In this document: positions 14,639 to 24,278 of the stretch, piece by piece | Layout: each line of letters starts with the position of its first letter | Position numbering within the stretch: the stretch's first letter is position 1 | Assembly: GCF_014269395.1 (NCBI RefSeq) | Contig: NZ_JACOGK010000017.1 | Location: forward strand, 1 to 60,855 | Source of the DNA: Megasphaera hominis | Lineage (GTDB): Bacteria; Bacillota; Negativicutes; Veillonellales; Megasphaeraceae | Direction of reading: 5' to 3' | DNA length: 60,855 nt | The notes under the pieces: generated by a model | Told to the model about the DNA's origin: nothing | Seen by the model: only the letters and a program-made list of their open reading frames with translations | Databases searched by the model: none | Translations under genes and position numbers: made by a program

Positions 14639-16549
14639 ATGGATACATGCAAACAGTTTGTTACAGAAAAGGGGCCTGTCCTCTGCCTGGTACTTTCCGG
14701 ACTGGCACTGGCCTCCAGTATCTTTGATCTCGTGGCACTGCCCTTTGACGCGGCTTGGGTTGCCATTCTTCTCTGCGGCGTTCCTATCGTCTGGGAAGCC
14801 CTGGCAGGGTTGGTGACGCGCTTTGATATCAAGGCCGATGTCCTTGTTTCCCTGGCCCTGGTGGCGTCTGTTCTCATCGGTGAGGACTTTGCTGCCGGGG
14901 AAATTGCTTTCATCATGCAGATCGGCAGTTTCCTGGAAGAACGGACGGTAGCCCGGGCTCAGGCCGGGCTCGAACGCCTGGTTCATCTCAGTCCGCGTAC
15001 AGCCCGCCTGGTAGAAGGGGAGGCAATGCGTGTCGTACCAGCTGCAGAGGTACCTGTTGGTGCAATCCTGCGTGTCCTGCCCGGTGAAACGATTCCCGTA
15101 GACGGCGTCATCCGGGAGGGCCGTACTTCTGTGGACCAGTCCATCATGACTGGCGAATCCCTGCCAGTCGATAAGGAGACCGGTGACAGTGTCGCCAGTG
15201 GTACAGTTAACCAGTATGGTGCGTTTGATATGGAAGCAACCCGTGTCGGTGAGGACAGTTCGCTCCAGCGCATGATCCGCCTTGTCCAGTCGGCTGATGC
15301 AGGCAAAGCAAAGATCGTCGGCCTGGCCGATCGCTGGGCTACGTGGATCGTCGTCGCAGCCCTGGCCTCAGCAGCGGGTATTTGGGCTGTTGCAGGAGAA
15401 ATAATCCGGGCTGTGACCATTCTTGTCGTCTTTTGTCCCTGCGCCCTGGTTCTGGCGACACCGACCGCAATTATGGCAGCTATGGGCAATGCCACGCGTC
15501 ATGGCATTCTCGTTCGTGCCGGTGGTGCGCTGGAACGGCTGGCCCAGGTAACACGTATTGCTTTTGATAAGACAGGCACACTGACCTATGGCGAACCCCA
15601 TGTGACGGCTATCCATAGCTTTGACGAAGCCATGCCGGAAACAACTCTCTTTGCTTGGACTGCCGCAGCAGAAGCGCGTTCAGAGCATCCGCTAGGCCAG
15701 GCGATCGTCGCTGATTACCTGCAGGAAGAAGGCCGTGTCCTCCCGGCGGCAACAGACTTTATGATGCTGCCAGGCCGTGGCGTCCGGGCCCTCGTCGCAG
15801 GGAAACGCCTCGTGGCAGGCAATCTGCGCCTCTTAGCAGCAGAAGGCCTGACACTCACGGAAAAACAGACGGCACAAGTAGAGCGTTTTCTATGTGATGG
15901 CTGTACGGTCATCTACCTGGCCTTAGACGGAAAGGTAGCCGGTTTTGCCGCCCTTTCAGACCGTCTGCGCAGTGATGCCAGGGAAACCATGGCAGGCCTG
16001 CGCCAGGCCGGCACGGAGCCGGTCCTGCTTACTGGGGATAATGAAAGCGCAGCCTGGCATATAGCCCGTACACTCAGCCTTACGGATGTCCGTGCCGCCT
16101 GCCTGCCGGAAGATAAACTTCGTTATATAGAAGCTCTTCAGACGAAAGGGGAAAACGTTTGCATGGTCGGTGATGGAATCAACGACGCACCGGCCCTGAA
16201 AAAGGCCTGGGTCGGCATTGCTATGGGCGGCGCCGGCAGTGATATCGCTATTGATGCAGCTGATTTGGCTCTCGTCGGGGATGACATTCATGAACTGCCT
16301 CACCTCCTGCGCTTATCGCGGCATATGATGCGGGTCATCCGCTGGAATTTGACCTTTTCTATGAGTCTTAATTTTATTGCTATCATTTTGGCGGCGACGG
16401 GGCTCCTGCATCCCGTTGTAGGTGCCCTGGTTCATAACGCCGGTTCCGTTTTCGTCATCATCAATTCGGCCTTCCTGCTTACGTGGCAGGAAAAGGGAAG
16501 CCGTTCCTATGGCGGACCGGCCGTTTACAGACAGGCAGAAACAACCTGA
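14639..16549 (+). CDS. Heavy-metal P1B-type ATPase (probable copper exporter), no N-terminal HMA domain
   Basis: A 636-residue membrane pump. TGES (171-174), the intramembrane CPC (266-268), DKTGTLT (from 310), SEHPLG (349-353) and GDGINDAP near 520 are all present. It lacks the N-terminal heavy-metal-associated domain typical of CopA; only one Cys (Cys4) lies at the N-terminus. The last helix pair has HNAGS, unlike the usual CopA signature, so metal choice is uncertain. Control by CsoR with Cu-type ligands favours Cu(I) export. ATG at 14639 has AAAGGAGG upstream. Confidence 0.88.
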   Translation: MDTCKQFVTEKGPVLCLVLSGLALASSIFDLVALPFDAAWVAILLCGVPIVWEALAGLVTRFDIKADVLVSLALVASVLIGEDFAAGEIAFIMQIGSFLEERTVARAQAGLERLVHLSPRTARLVEGEAMRVVPAAEVPVGAILRVLPGETIPVDGVIREGRTSVDQSIMTGESLPVDKETGDSVASGTVNQYGAFDMEATRVGEDSSLQRMIRLVQSADAGKAKIVGLADRWATWIVVAALASAAGIWAVAGEIIRAVTILVVFCPCALVLATPTAIMAAMGNATRHGILVRAGGALERLAQVTRIAFDKTGTLTYGEPHVTAIHSFDEAMPETTLFAWTAAAEARSEHPLGQAIVADYLQEEGRVLPAATDFMMLPGRGVRALVAGKRLVAGNLRLLAAEGLTLTEKQTAQVERFLCDGCTVIYLALDGKVAGFAALSDRLRSDARETMAGLRQAGTEPVLLTGDNESAAWHIARTLSLTDVRAACLPEDKLRYIEALQTKGENVCMVGDGINDAPALKKAWVGIAMGGAGSDIAIDAADLALVGDDIHELPHLLRLSRHMMRVIRWNLTFSMSLNFIAIILAATGLLHPVVGALVHNAGSVFVIINSAFLLTWQEKGSRSYGGPAVYRQAETT

Positions 16550-16622
16550 CGCATCCCCTTGAAAAAGAAGAGCGTCCTGTAATAAAAGACAGAAGATAAA
16601 TTATTTTAGCAGGTCATACACA

Positions 16623-16676
16623 GAAACCCGGATAGGAACGTCTTATTTAAGGCACAATCCGGGTTTCTTATATTTT
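16623..16676 (+). terminator. Terminator after the ATPase gene
   Basis: AAACCCGGAT (16624-16633) and ATCCGGGTTT (16657-16666) with T-rich sequence downstream. Confidence 0.78.
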
Positions 16677-16778
16677 TATTTTCCGTTTACGAAAAAATAT
16701 TATGATTTTTCAGGTATAACTTAAAAAATAAGAAAATACATAGCGAAGATAAATGGAAGTGTATAGAAAACTTTCACT

Positions 16779-16808
16779 TTGACAGGTGTATATTATATTG
16801 CGTATAAT
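16779..16808 (+). promoter_or_regulatory. Promoter of brnQ
   Basis: TTGACA (16779-16784), 18 bases, TATAAT (16803-16808); both hexamers perfect. Confidence 0.82.
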
Positions 16809-16855
16809 GAGGCTTGTGGAAAACGGCGGAGGCTTCGGAAGGAGCTTCGCTTATC

Positions 16856-18190
16856 ATGGTAAAAAAAGGTATGCAGATCGGTTTATTGATTTTCGGTATG
16901 ACCTTTGGTGCCGGAAATCTTATTTTTCCACCGTCGTTGGGGTTTCAGGCCGGACCGGCCTTTGTGCCGGCTATTATCGGCTTTATTATATCCGGCGTCG
17001 GTATGCCTGTCGTGTCACTCATCATGGGGACGTTTAACCCTGGTGGCTTCCGGGCGGAAATGAACCGAAAAATATCGCCTTTATTCTCGTTAGTTATTTT
17101 AACCTTAATTTATTTGGCCATTGGACCTTTGATGGCCATTCCCCGTACGGCGGCTACGTCTTTTTCCGTAGGCATTTTGCCTATTGCTGGCGATGGTACA
17201 TGGCAGCTGGCCGTATACACTCTTTTGTATTTTGCACTGGCTTGGTGGCTTTCGATTACGCCGTCCAAACTCCTTTCCCGTATTGGCAAGGTTTTGACAC
17301 CTATTTTTGCTATTATGATCGTGATTCTTTTTGTCGTAGGACTCATGGTCTATACGTCTCCGGAATTGGCTATGCCTGCAGGCAAGTATGCTTCAGCTGC
17401 CTTTGGCAGCGGCTTTATTGAAGGCTATAATACGGTGGATACCATCGCAGCCTTTGCCTTCTGCATCATTGCCCTGCAGACGATGCAGCAAATGGGATTT
17501 GCCTCGAAACGGGAATATTATATCAGCGTTTGGGCAGCCGGTGCCTCCGTGGCAGTCCTCATGGGCGGCCTCTATCTGGGCTTAGGCCTTTTGGGGAACC
17601 ATTTTCCTATTCCGCCTGAAGTGTATCAGAATCCCTCTATCAATCTGGGGGCCTATGTCCTGACTCAGGCTTCGTATACACTTCTCGGTTCTGTAGGGGT
17701 ATGGTTCCTGGCGGTCATGGTAGCCTTGGCATGCTTTACCACCTCTGTCGGCCTGATTGCAGCCGTTTCGGAATTTTTTGCTGCAGAATTTCCCCGTATT
17801 TCCTATAAAGGCTATGTAACGATCATTACGGTTTTCAGCTTTGCCGTTGCCAATATGGGATTGAATCAGATCATTACGGTGTCCCTGCCCTTATTGCTGT
17901 TTGTGTACCCCATCGCTATTACGGTTGTCATGCTGATTATTGTCAACAAATTTGTCCGTCTCTCCCGTCCGGGCATGCGCCTTTGTGTAGCTGTTGCCGG
18001 TATCTGTGCCGTCATCGATATTCTGCATCAATTTGCCGGTGTGGCCCTTGCCGGTACGATTATGGAAGGACTGCCTTTGGGTACCAGCGGCTTAGGCTGG
18101 ATGGTACCGGTTTGCATCTGTCTGCTCCTTTCCTTGGTGTTGCCACAGAAGATAACCGGCCAGGTTGACGTCGTAGAAGAGACAAAGTAA
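16856..18190 (+). CDS. brnQ: Branched-chain amino acid transporter (LIVCS family)
   Basis: A 444-residue inner-membrane protein with about twelve transmembrane segments. The N-terminal FGAGNLIFPPSLG around 14-26 is diagnostic of BrnQ, which imports Leu, Ile and Val with Na+ or H+. ATG at 16856 chosen with GGAAGGAG upstream (spacing about 11); a GTG at 16814 lacks a ribosome site. It is alone between a perfect promoter and a perfect terminator. Branched-chain amino acids could feed branched fatty acid formation, but that is inference. Confidence 0.9.
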   Translation: MVKKGMQIGLLIFGMTFGAGNLIFPPSLGFQAGPAFVPAIIGFIISGVGMPVVSLIMGTFNPGGFRAEMNRKISPLFSLVILTLIYLAIGPLMAIPRTAATSFSVGILPIAGDGTWQLAVYTLLYFALAWWLSITPSKLLSRIGKVLTPIFAIMIVILFVVGLMVYTSPELAMPAGKYASAAFGSGFIEGYNTVDTIAAFAFCIIALQTMQQMGFASKREYYISVWAAGASVAVLMGGLYLGLGLLGNHFPIPPEVYQNPSINLGAYVLTQASYTLLGSVGVWFLAVMVALACFTTSVGLIAAVSEFFAAEFPRISYKGYVTIITVFSFAVANMGLNQIITVSLPLLLFVYPIAITVVMLIIVNKFVRLSRPGMRLCVAVAGICAVIDILHQFAGVALAGTIMEGLPLGTSGLGWMVPVCICLLLSLVLPQKITGQVDVVEETK

Positions 18191-18216
18191 TTGTAAGAGC
18201 CCCGTGCGTTTTCCCC

Positions 18217-18258
18217 AAAAAGACTGCTTCAATGAATGGGCGTTGAAGCAGTCTTTTT
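18217..18258 (+). terminator. Terminator after brnQ
   Basis: AAAAAGACTGCTTCAA (18217-18232) and TTGAAGCAGTCTTTTT (18243-18258) form a perfect 16-bp stem with T-tract. Confidence 0.9.
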
Positions 18259-18274
18259 ACTTTCTAAAAATATA

Positions 18275-18303
18275 TTGACAAGAAATGAATTAGATTCTAG
18301 AAT
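18275..18303 (+). promoter_or_regulatory. TetR-gene promoter with palindromic operator
   Basis: TTGACA (18275-18280), 17 bases, TAGAAT (18298-18303). The perfect palindrome ATTCTAGAAT (18294-18303) covers the -10, a plausible autoregulatory site. Confidence 0.65.
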
Positions 18304-18353
18304 ATAGATAATTATTTTTGTAAGGGGATACCTTAGCAAATGGAGGAGTTTTC

Positions 18354-18986
18354 ATGAAAGAAACAGCCATGACCGGTAAACGGGTAACGAAGCGGCAGTT
18401 ACAGACAGAGGCAAACCGGCAGTACATCATGAACGTGGCACAGGAATTATTTTCCCGGCAGGGCTATGAAAAGACGTCTATGAAAGAAATCAGTACAGCA
18501 GCCCGCCTGCCCATTGGCTCGTTGTATTATCATTTTAAGAATAAAGAAGACCTGTTGCTGAAAATCTGTGTCGACATTGCCAGAACACCTATGCCGAATC
18601 TGTCGCAGGATACGGTACAGAAGGCCAAAAAGCCTTATGGTCACCTGTTTAAAGAAATCGATATGTATGGTGATGTGTGGGCCAATGCAGGGGAAGCCTT
18701 CGCTTATAATGTGTATAAGACGTTTGAATACATTTATGATACGGAACACAGCTACTTATCAATCGATTTTTATAATAATATCCTCAATTTCATCAAGGTT
18801 GCCCAAAACATGGGTACCTTTGACACGTCCGTTTCGGCAGAAGAAGCGACAGAATACCTCTTCATGATCATACGGACACTGATCTACGAATGGTCCCAAA
18901 CGCGGTCGCACCATGAAGACGTGTGGCTTTGTGGCAAGTACTTGCCGCGTATTTTAAAAACCTTTATGAAAGAGCAGACAGAATAA
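18354..18986 (+). CDS. TetR/AcrR-family transcriptional regulator
   Basis: A 210-residue regulator. The N-terminal helix-turn-helix (about 18-62) includes LFSRQGYEKTSMKEIS and IGSLYYHFKNKEDLL, the hallmark of the family. The C-terminal ligand-binding half is not assignable to a subgroup. There is no adjacent efflux pump; the flanking genes brnQ and dnaE have their own signals. It probably represses itself through the palindrome over its promoter, and its other targets lie elsewhere. Confidence 0.9.
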   Translation: MKETAMTGKRVTKRQLQTEANRQYIMNVAQELFSRQGYEKTSMKEISTAARLPIGSLYYHFKNKEDLLLKICVDIARTPMPNLSQDTVQKAKKPYGHLFKEIDMYGDVWANAGEAFAYNVYKTFEYIYDTEHSYLSIDFYNNILNFIKVAQNMGTFDTSVSAEEATEYLFMIIRTLIYEWSQTRSHHEDVWLCGKYLPRILKTFMKEQTE

Positions 18987-19013
18987 CGCCCGGACGGGCG
19001 TTATTCTTTTTTT
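18980..19013 (+). terminator. Terminator overlapping the tetR stop codon
   Basis: AGAATAACGCCCG pairs with CGGGCGTTATTCT, followed by TTTTTTT; the gene's TAA stop lies inside the stem. Confidence 0.85.
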
Positions 19014-19067
19014 GGTGCCCCTGGTGTAGTATAATAAAGTACAGTGTTATGCAAAGGAGAAAACGCG

Positions 19068-22000
19068 ATGAGACCTTTTGTACATCTGCATGTACATACA
19101 CAATATAGTCTCTTTGACGGCATGTGCCGCATACCGGAAATGGTAAGCCGGGCCAAAGAGCTGAACATGCCGGCTGTTGCCATTACGGACCATGGCAACA
19201 TGTACGGCGTCATCCATTTATATAAAGAAGCCGAAAAGCAGGGCATCAAGCCCATCCTGGGCTGTGAAGTCTATATGACACGGGGCAGCCGTTTTGAGCA
19301 GAAAACGAAGGAACGGCTCTGCCACCTGATTTTGCTGGCTAAAAATACGGAAGGCTACCATAACCTGGTGAAGATTGTTTCCAAGGGGTTTACGGACGGC
19401 GAGAACAATTACCATAAGCCCCGCGTCGATTATGATCTCCTGGAACAATATCATGAAGGCCTGATTGCCCTAAGTGCCTGCATTGAAGGCCATATGCAGC
19501 AGGATATTATTAACCATAACGAAGCCGGTGCACTGCGCACGTTAAAGGAATTAACACGCATTTTTGGCCAGGACGATTTCTATTTGGAAGTGCAAAACCA
19601 TGGCCTGCCGGAAGAAGCATTGGTCCGTCAGGTCTTTAAACGCTGGTCCCAGGAGTATGATCTTAAACTGGTAGCAACGAATGACTACCATTATATTCAT
19701 CGCAGCGATGCTGCAGCCCAGGAAGTAAAGCTCTGTATTTCTACGGGTTCGACCTTGGATGACCCAAGTCATTTCCGCTTTTCTAATGATGAGTTTTACA
19801 TGAAAAGCGGCGACGAAATGGCAGCCCTCTTTCCCGATATGCCGGAAGCTCTCGATACGACGCTGGAAATTGCCGACAAGTGTGATGTCAAGATTTCCTT
19901 TGACGAACGGCATTTGCCCCAGTTTCCCGTACCGCCTGGTGAAACGGATGAAACCTACCTGCGCAAGCTTTGTGAAGAAGCACTGCCTAAGCGCTACCAT
20001 CCCATTACGGACGAAGTACGCCAGCGCCTGGACTATGAATTGGGAGTCATCAATCAGATGGGCTTTCCGTCGTACTTCCTCATTGTTTGGGATTACGTCA
20101 AATTTGCCCGCGACCATGATATTCCCGTAGGTCCGGGCCGTGGCTCTGCAGCCGGCTCAGTCGTGGCCTATCTCTTAGGCATTACCGGCCTGGACCCGCT
20201 CAAGTATAACCTGCTTTTTGAACGCTTCCTGAACCCGGAACGGGTGACCATGCCGGATATTGATATGGATTTTTGCTACGAAAACCGCAGCCGTGTCATT
20301 GACTACGTAACGCGTAAATATGGCGCCGATCATGTGGCCCAGATCATTACCTTTGGTACCCTGGCCGCCCGGGCCGTCTTGCGCGATGTAGGCCGCGTCC
20401 TGGACATACCCTTGAACGAAGTAAACCGCATCCTGAAACTGGTGCCCAATGAACTGGGGATTACCCTCGACAAGGCCCTGGCGGAAAGCAAGGAATTCCG
20501 TCAGGAATACGAAGAGAATGAATTGGTACACCGCCTCGTTGAGTATGGCAAGGTTCTCGAGGGACTGCCACGTCATTCGTCAACACATGCTGCGGGCGTT
20601 GTCATTTCTGCTGCGCCTGTCGATGACTATGTACCTGTCCAGTATTCAAAAGAAGGCTATTTGACGACGCAGTTCGATAAGGACCTGGTCGAAGAGCTGG
20701 GCCTCTTAAAAATGGACTTTCTGGGCTTGCGCACGCTCACCGTCATGGGTGATGCAGTAAAGCTCATCAAAGCCAACCGGGGCATCGATTTGGATATCGA
20801 TGCGATTCCCTTAGATGACCCTGCTACGGGAAAACTCCTTACAGAAGGCGATACGGCCGGTGTTTTTCAGATGGAATCCGATGGCATTACCAACCTCGTT
20901 AAGGAATTGGCACCTACCCATTTTGAAGATATGATACCGACCGTTGCTTTATACCGTCCGGGACCTCTGGGCAGCGGCATGGTAGAGGATTTCATCAAGG
21001 GCAGCCATGGGGAAAAAGAAGTCACGTACCTGCACCCGCTTTTAGAGCCCATTCTGAAAGATACGTACGGTGTCATCCTGTATCAGGAACAGGTTATGCA
21101 GATTGCCTCTGTCATGGGTGGTTTTTCCCTGGGAAAAGCTGATTTGCTGCGCCGGGCCATGGGCAAGAAGAAGGAATCGATCCTGATTGCCCAACGCCAG
21201 GATTTCCTGGAAGGAACGCGTAAAAATAACATTGATGACGAGATTGCCAATAAGGTTTTCGATCTCATGGTTTATTTCGCCGGCTATGGGTTTAATAAAT
21301 CCCATTCTGCAGCCTATGCGTATATTGCCTGGCAGACGGCGTATTTAAAGGCGCACTTCCGGCCGGAGTTTATGGCGGCGACCATGACCAGTGTCATTAA
21401 TGATATCAGTAAAATCAGTTACTATATCCAGGAATGTACGCGCCATGGCGTGAAGGTCCTGTCGCCTGATGTCAATGCCAGCGTCTATATGTTTTCTGTT
21501 CAAGGGGAAGACATCCGCTTCGGTCTCTCCGGCGTGAAAAGTGTCGGTGAAAATACGATCCATGAAATTGTGCGTCAGCGTGAAGCCGGCGGCCCGTATA
21601 CGTCCCTGGCTGATTTTTGCGGCCGTGTCGATTTGCACGTCGTCAACCGGCGGGCTATCGAAAGCCTTATCAAATGCGGTGCTATGGATTCCTTTGGCAA
21701 ACGGCGCTCACAGCTCATCGCTGTCCTCGACCAGGCCGTCAGTATGGGAGCGCTCCTGCAAAAAGAAGAGGCGTCAGGCCAGATGGGACTCTTCGATTTA
21801 GAAGATGAACCGTCTGTTGCCGAGCTTACGTACCCCGACGTTCCGGAATACCCTATTGAAATGCGCCTGGCCATGGAGAAGGAATATGACGGCTTTTATT
21901 TCTCCGGCCACCCCTTAAACGCCTATAAAGAGGCGCTGCAGCGTGTGACGCCTCTGTCTGTTTTCTTTGCCGAAGACCGGCAACAATACGATGGCAAAAT

Positions 22001-22571
22001 TATTACCATTGGCGGCTTGATCACTGGCCGGCGGCAGGTGATGACAAAACGGCATGACGCCATGGCGATTCTCACGGTAGAGGATTATACCCATTCGCTG
22101 ACAGTCGTCTTATTTCCCAAGACCTATGCCCGCTATGCGGCTGTAGCAGCTGTTGATGCAGCTGTGTGCATCCGTGGCCGGGCTGATATTACGGATGATT
22201 CTGTCCAGCTCCTGGCCGAAGAAGTGACTCCCTTAGGACAAATGAAGGACCGTGCAGCCGGCCCGGTACGCCCTTCGGCAACCCAAATGCGACAGGGGAT
22301 GGCAGCAGCTCCTGGGAGTGGCGCTGTGTGGCATGCAGGTATGGGGACAAAACTCTATATTAAAATTCCGGCTCATCTGGAACGGAGTAATCTGAGCACT
22401 ACCATTGCCAGTGTGCTGGAACGCCATCACGGCGACGTGAAGGTCTATTTCCACCTCATGGGCAGCCGGCGTACAATTCTTACCAATGAGTGCTATTGGG
22501 TGACGACAGATGAAGCACTGCACCAGGAGCTGCAGGCTCTCCTGGAGCCCCATTCGCTGGTTATCAAGTAA
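19068..22571 (+). CDS. dnaE: DNA polymerase III alpha subunit (DnaE)
   Basis: A 1167-residue replicative polymerase. The N-terminal PHP domain begins HLHVHTQYS (residues 6-14). The catalytic palm carries PDIDMDF, whose Asp residues bind Mg2+, and GPGRGSAAGS lies upstream of it. Helix-hairpin-helix and OB-fold regions follow after about residue 850. The C-terminal end (1080-1167) is poorly conserved. ATG at 19068 chosen with AAGGAG eight bases upstream. In Firmicutes DnaE often works beside PolC; which role applies here cannot be seen. Monocistronic. Confidence 0.95.
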   Translation: MRPFVHLHVHTQYSLFDGMCRIPEMVSRAKELNMPAVAITDHGNMYGVIHLYKEAEKQGIKPILGCEVYMTRGSRFEQKTKERLCHLILLAKNTEGYHNLVKIVSKGFTDGENNYHKPRVDYDLLEQYHEGLIALSACIEGHMQQDIINHNEAGALRTLKELTRIFGQDDFYLEVQNHGLPEEALVRQVFKRWSQEYDLKLVATNDYHYIHRSDAAAQEVKLCISTGSTLDDPSHFRFSNDEFYMKSGDEMAALFPDMPEALDTTLEIADKCDVKISFDERHLPQFPVPPGETDETYLRKLCEEALPKRYHPITDEVRQRLDYELGVINQMGFPSYFLIVWDYVKFARDHDIPVGPGRGSAAGSVVAYLLGITGLDPLKYNLLFERFLNPERVTMPDIDMDFCYENRSRVIDYVTRKYGADHVAQIITFGTLAARAVLRDVGRVLDIPLNEVNRILKLVPNELGITLDKALAESKEFRQEYEENELVHRLVEYGKVLEGLPRHSSTHAAGVVISAAPVDDYVPVQYSKEGYLTTQFDKDLVEELGLLKMDFLGLRTLTVMGDAVKLIKANRGIDLDIDAIPLDDPATGKLLTEGDTAGVFQMESDGITNLVKELAPTHFEDMIPTVALYRPGPLGSGMVEDFIKGSHGEKEVTYLHPLLEPILKDTYGVILYQEQVMQIASVMGGFSLGKADLLRRAMGKKKESILIAQRQDFLEGTRKNNIDDEIANKVFDLMVYFAGYGFNKSHSAAYAYIAWQTAYLKAHFRPEFMAATMTSVINDISKISYYIQECTRHGVKVLSPDVNASVYMFSVQGEDIRFGLSGVKSVGENTIHEIVRQREAGGPYTSLADFCGRVDLHVVNRRAIESLIKCGAMDSFGKRRSQLIAVLDQAVSMGALLQKEEASGQMGLFDLEDEPSVAELTYPDVPEYPIEMRLAMEKEYDGFYFSGHPLNAYKEALQRVTPLSVFFAEDRQQYDGKIITIGGLITGRRQVMTKRHDAMAILTVEDYTHSLTVVLFPKTYARYAAVAAVDAAVCIRGRADITDDSVQLLAEEVTPLGQMKDRAAGPVRPSATQMRQGMAAAPGSGAVWHAGMGTKLYIKIPAHLERSNLSTTIASVLERHHGDVKVYFHLMGSRRTILTNECYWVTTDEALHQELQALLEPHSLVIK

Positions 22572-22580
22572 CGTAAAGAA

Positions 22581-22612
22581 AATGCGTCCGCCGAGGCGGG
22601 CGCATTGTTTTA
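22581..22612. terminator. Bidirectional terminator
   Basis: AATGCGTCCGCC pairs with GGCGGGCGCATT, followed by GTTTT on plus and TTTTC on minus. The stop codon of the convergent cation-transporter gene abuts it. Confidence 0.82.
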
Positions 22613-23800
22613 GGCTGATTTTTCTTCGCTTCCTTCAGGAATGATACGGGCTAAGACGACGTGCAGGCGTTTATTATACTTTTGCATGGACGCGTCGATT
22701 TCTTTCCGGATCCGGATGCAGTTTTCTTCCGTATATTCTTCAGGGGGGATGTGCAGATCACAAATTATATTGGGATGAATGGAACCGGCTGTAAACCGCA
22801 GATTGTCCGTATGATACTGGGGATATTCGTTTTGAATCATTTTATCTAACAGCTGGCGCATGTCGTTGACGATTACCGGATCCATACAGAGTGGATCCAT
22901 ATGGACGTTGATATTGATTTGAAAATTTCGTTTTAACTGGTCTTCCAGCTCGTCGATTGCCGAGTGGACTTCGACAATATCCGACGTAGAAGGTACTTCG
23001 ACATGAATGGAAGCATACGTACGGCCTGGCCCGTAATCGTGTATTTTCAGGTCGTGTACGCCTAGTACATAGGGACAGCGAAGGGCACAGGCCGTAATGT
23101 CTTCAACGAGTTTAGGGTCCGGTGCCTGGCCGAGAAGAATATTGACGACATTTTTAGCCAGCTTGATACCGGAATAGAAGATCAGCACGCCAATAGCTGT
23201 GCCGGCTGCGGCATCGATAGGCAGCGTCGTGTATTGCTGGGCCAGCGTAGCAATCAGTACCCCCGTCGTTGCGATAGCGTCGTTAATACTGTCCGAAGCA
23301 GTAGCCTCATTGACACTGGAGTGGATCTGTTTGGCTATATAGCGGTTATACAGGCACATCCAGAACTTGACGATAATCGAGGCGACGAGAATAGCCATGC
23401 CCCAAAGGGAAAAATCAAGCGTTTCCGGTTCAAAAAACTTCCGGACCGATGCTTCGCAAAGCTTAAAGCCGACGATGAGGATAAGAATGGCGATGGTCAG
23501 GGAGGCAAGATATTCAAAGCGTCCGTGTCCGAAGGGATGGTCTTCGTCAGGCGGCCTGTTGCTGAGCTTGGCACTGATGATCGTAATAAAGGACGACCCC
23601 ATGTCACTTAAGTTATTGAAGGCATCCGAAATAATGGCAATGCTATTGCTGGCCAGGCCGACGAGCAATTTGCCTATAAAAAGAAACAGATTACAGATAA
23701 TGCCGACGATGCCGCCGACGATACTGTATTGTTCCCGTACTTTTTTATCTGTTGTATCCTCGTAATTGCGGACACAATGGTGTATGATATATTCAATCAT
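22610..23800 (-). CDS. Cation diffusion facilitator transporter
   Basis: A 396-residue metal/proton antiporter exporting divalent cations such as Zn2+, Mn2+ or Fe2+. Six helices span roughly 30-215. DAFNNLSD (around 59-66) and DSIND (around 170-174) form the two halves of the intramembrane metal site, and HPFGHGRFEYL follows helix 2. The cytoplasmic C-terminal part is longer than in typical 300-residue members, with an extra roughly 90 residues after the usual dimerisation domain. The first site has Asn-Asn between the Asp residues; I cannot assign the metal. Confidence 0.9.
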   Translation of the reverse strand: MIEYIIHHCVRNYEDTTDKKVREQYSIVGGIVGIICNLFLFIGKLLVGLASNSIAIISDAFNNLSDMGSSFITIISAKLSNRPPDEDHPFGHGRFEYLASLTIAILILIVGFKLCEASVRKFFEPETLDFSLWGMAILVASIIVKFWMCLYNRYIAKQIHSSVNEATASDSINDAIATTGVLIATLAQQYTTLPIDAAAGTAIGVLIFYSGIKLAKNVVNILLGQAPDPKLVEDITACALRCPYVLGVHDLKIHDYGPGRTYASIHVEVPSTSDIVEVHSAIDELEDQLKRNFQININVHMDPLCMDPVIVNDMRQLLDKMIQNEYPQYHTDNLRFTAGSIHPNIICDLHIPPEEYTEENCIRIRKEIDASMQKYNKRLHVVLARIIPEGSEEKSA

Positions 23801-23935
23801 AATCAGTCGCCTCTCTTTTTTGCATCGCCTCTATTATAACATGTTGCAGAAGGAAGGAACAGGCGAAAAGGCAAAGAAAGGCCGCTGGAGAGAGGAGAAA
23901 AATCCATAGGAAATTTAGATTTTTCTTGCAATTCC

Positions 23936-23964
23936 ATACCTCCTATGATATACTATCCTAGCAT
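23936..23964 (+). promoter_or_regulatory. Promoter of the rpmE operon
   Basis: TTGCAA (23936-23941), 17 bases, TATACT (23959-23964). Confidence 0.75.
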
Positions 23965-23999
23965 AGGTTGTGTATGATAGATGAGGAGAGGTGTAAATC

Positions 24000-24209
24000 G
24001 TGAAAGAAGGAATTCATCCGAACTACGGTGTAGCTAAAGTTACCTGCGCTTGTGGCAATACATTCGAAACTGGTTCTACAAAATCGGAACTGCATGTTGA
24101 AATTTGCTCTAAATGCCATCCGTTCTATACGGGTCAGCAGCGTGCTCAGCAGGCTCGTGGCCGTATTGAACAGTTCAATAAACGTTATGGTAAAAAAGCT
24201 AGTAAATAA
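24000..24209 (+). CDS. rpmE: 50S ribosomal protein L31
   Basis: A 69-residue ribosomal protein of the zinc-binding type: CxC at residues 16-18 (TCACGN) and [10 protein letters not shown] at 36-45. It bridges the ribosomal subunits. Start GTG with GAGGAGAGG upstream. The four Cys mean this is the zinc-replete paralogue. First gene of a run of housekeeping genes to upp; a hairpin follows, so downstream expression may be reduced or separately driven. Confidence 0.95.
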   Translation: MKEGIHPNYGVAKVTCACGNTFETGSTKSELHVEICSKCHPFYTGQQRAQQARGRIEQFNKRYGKKASK

Positions 24210-24224
24210 GCAGTACAAGTGTGC

Positions 24225-24256
24225 AGCAGAGCAGAAATGCTCTGCTCTCTTTGTAT
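24225..24256 (+). terminator. Hairpin after rpmE
   Basis: AGCAGAGCA-gaaa-TGCTCTGCT then CTCTTTG; probably a partial terminator between rpmE and yqhQ. Confidence 0.6.
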
Positions 24257-24278
24257 ATATAGGAAAGGGGTGTGCCTT

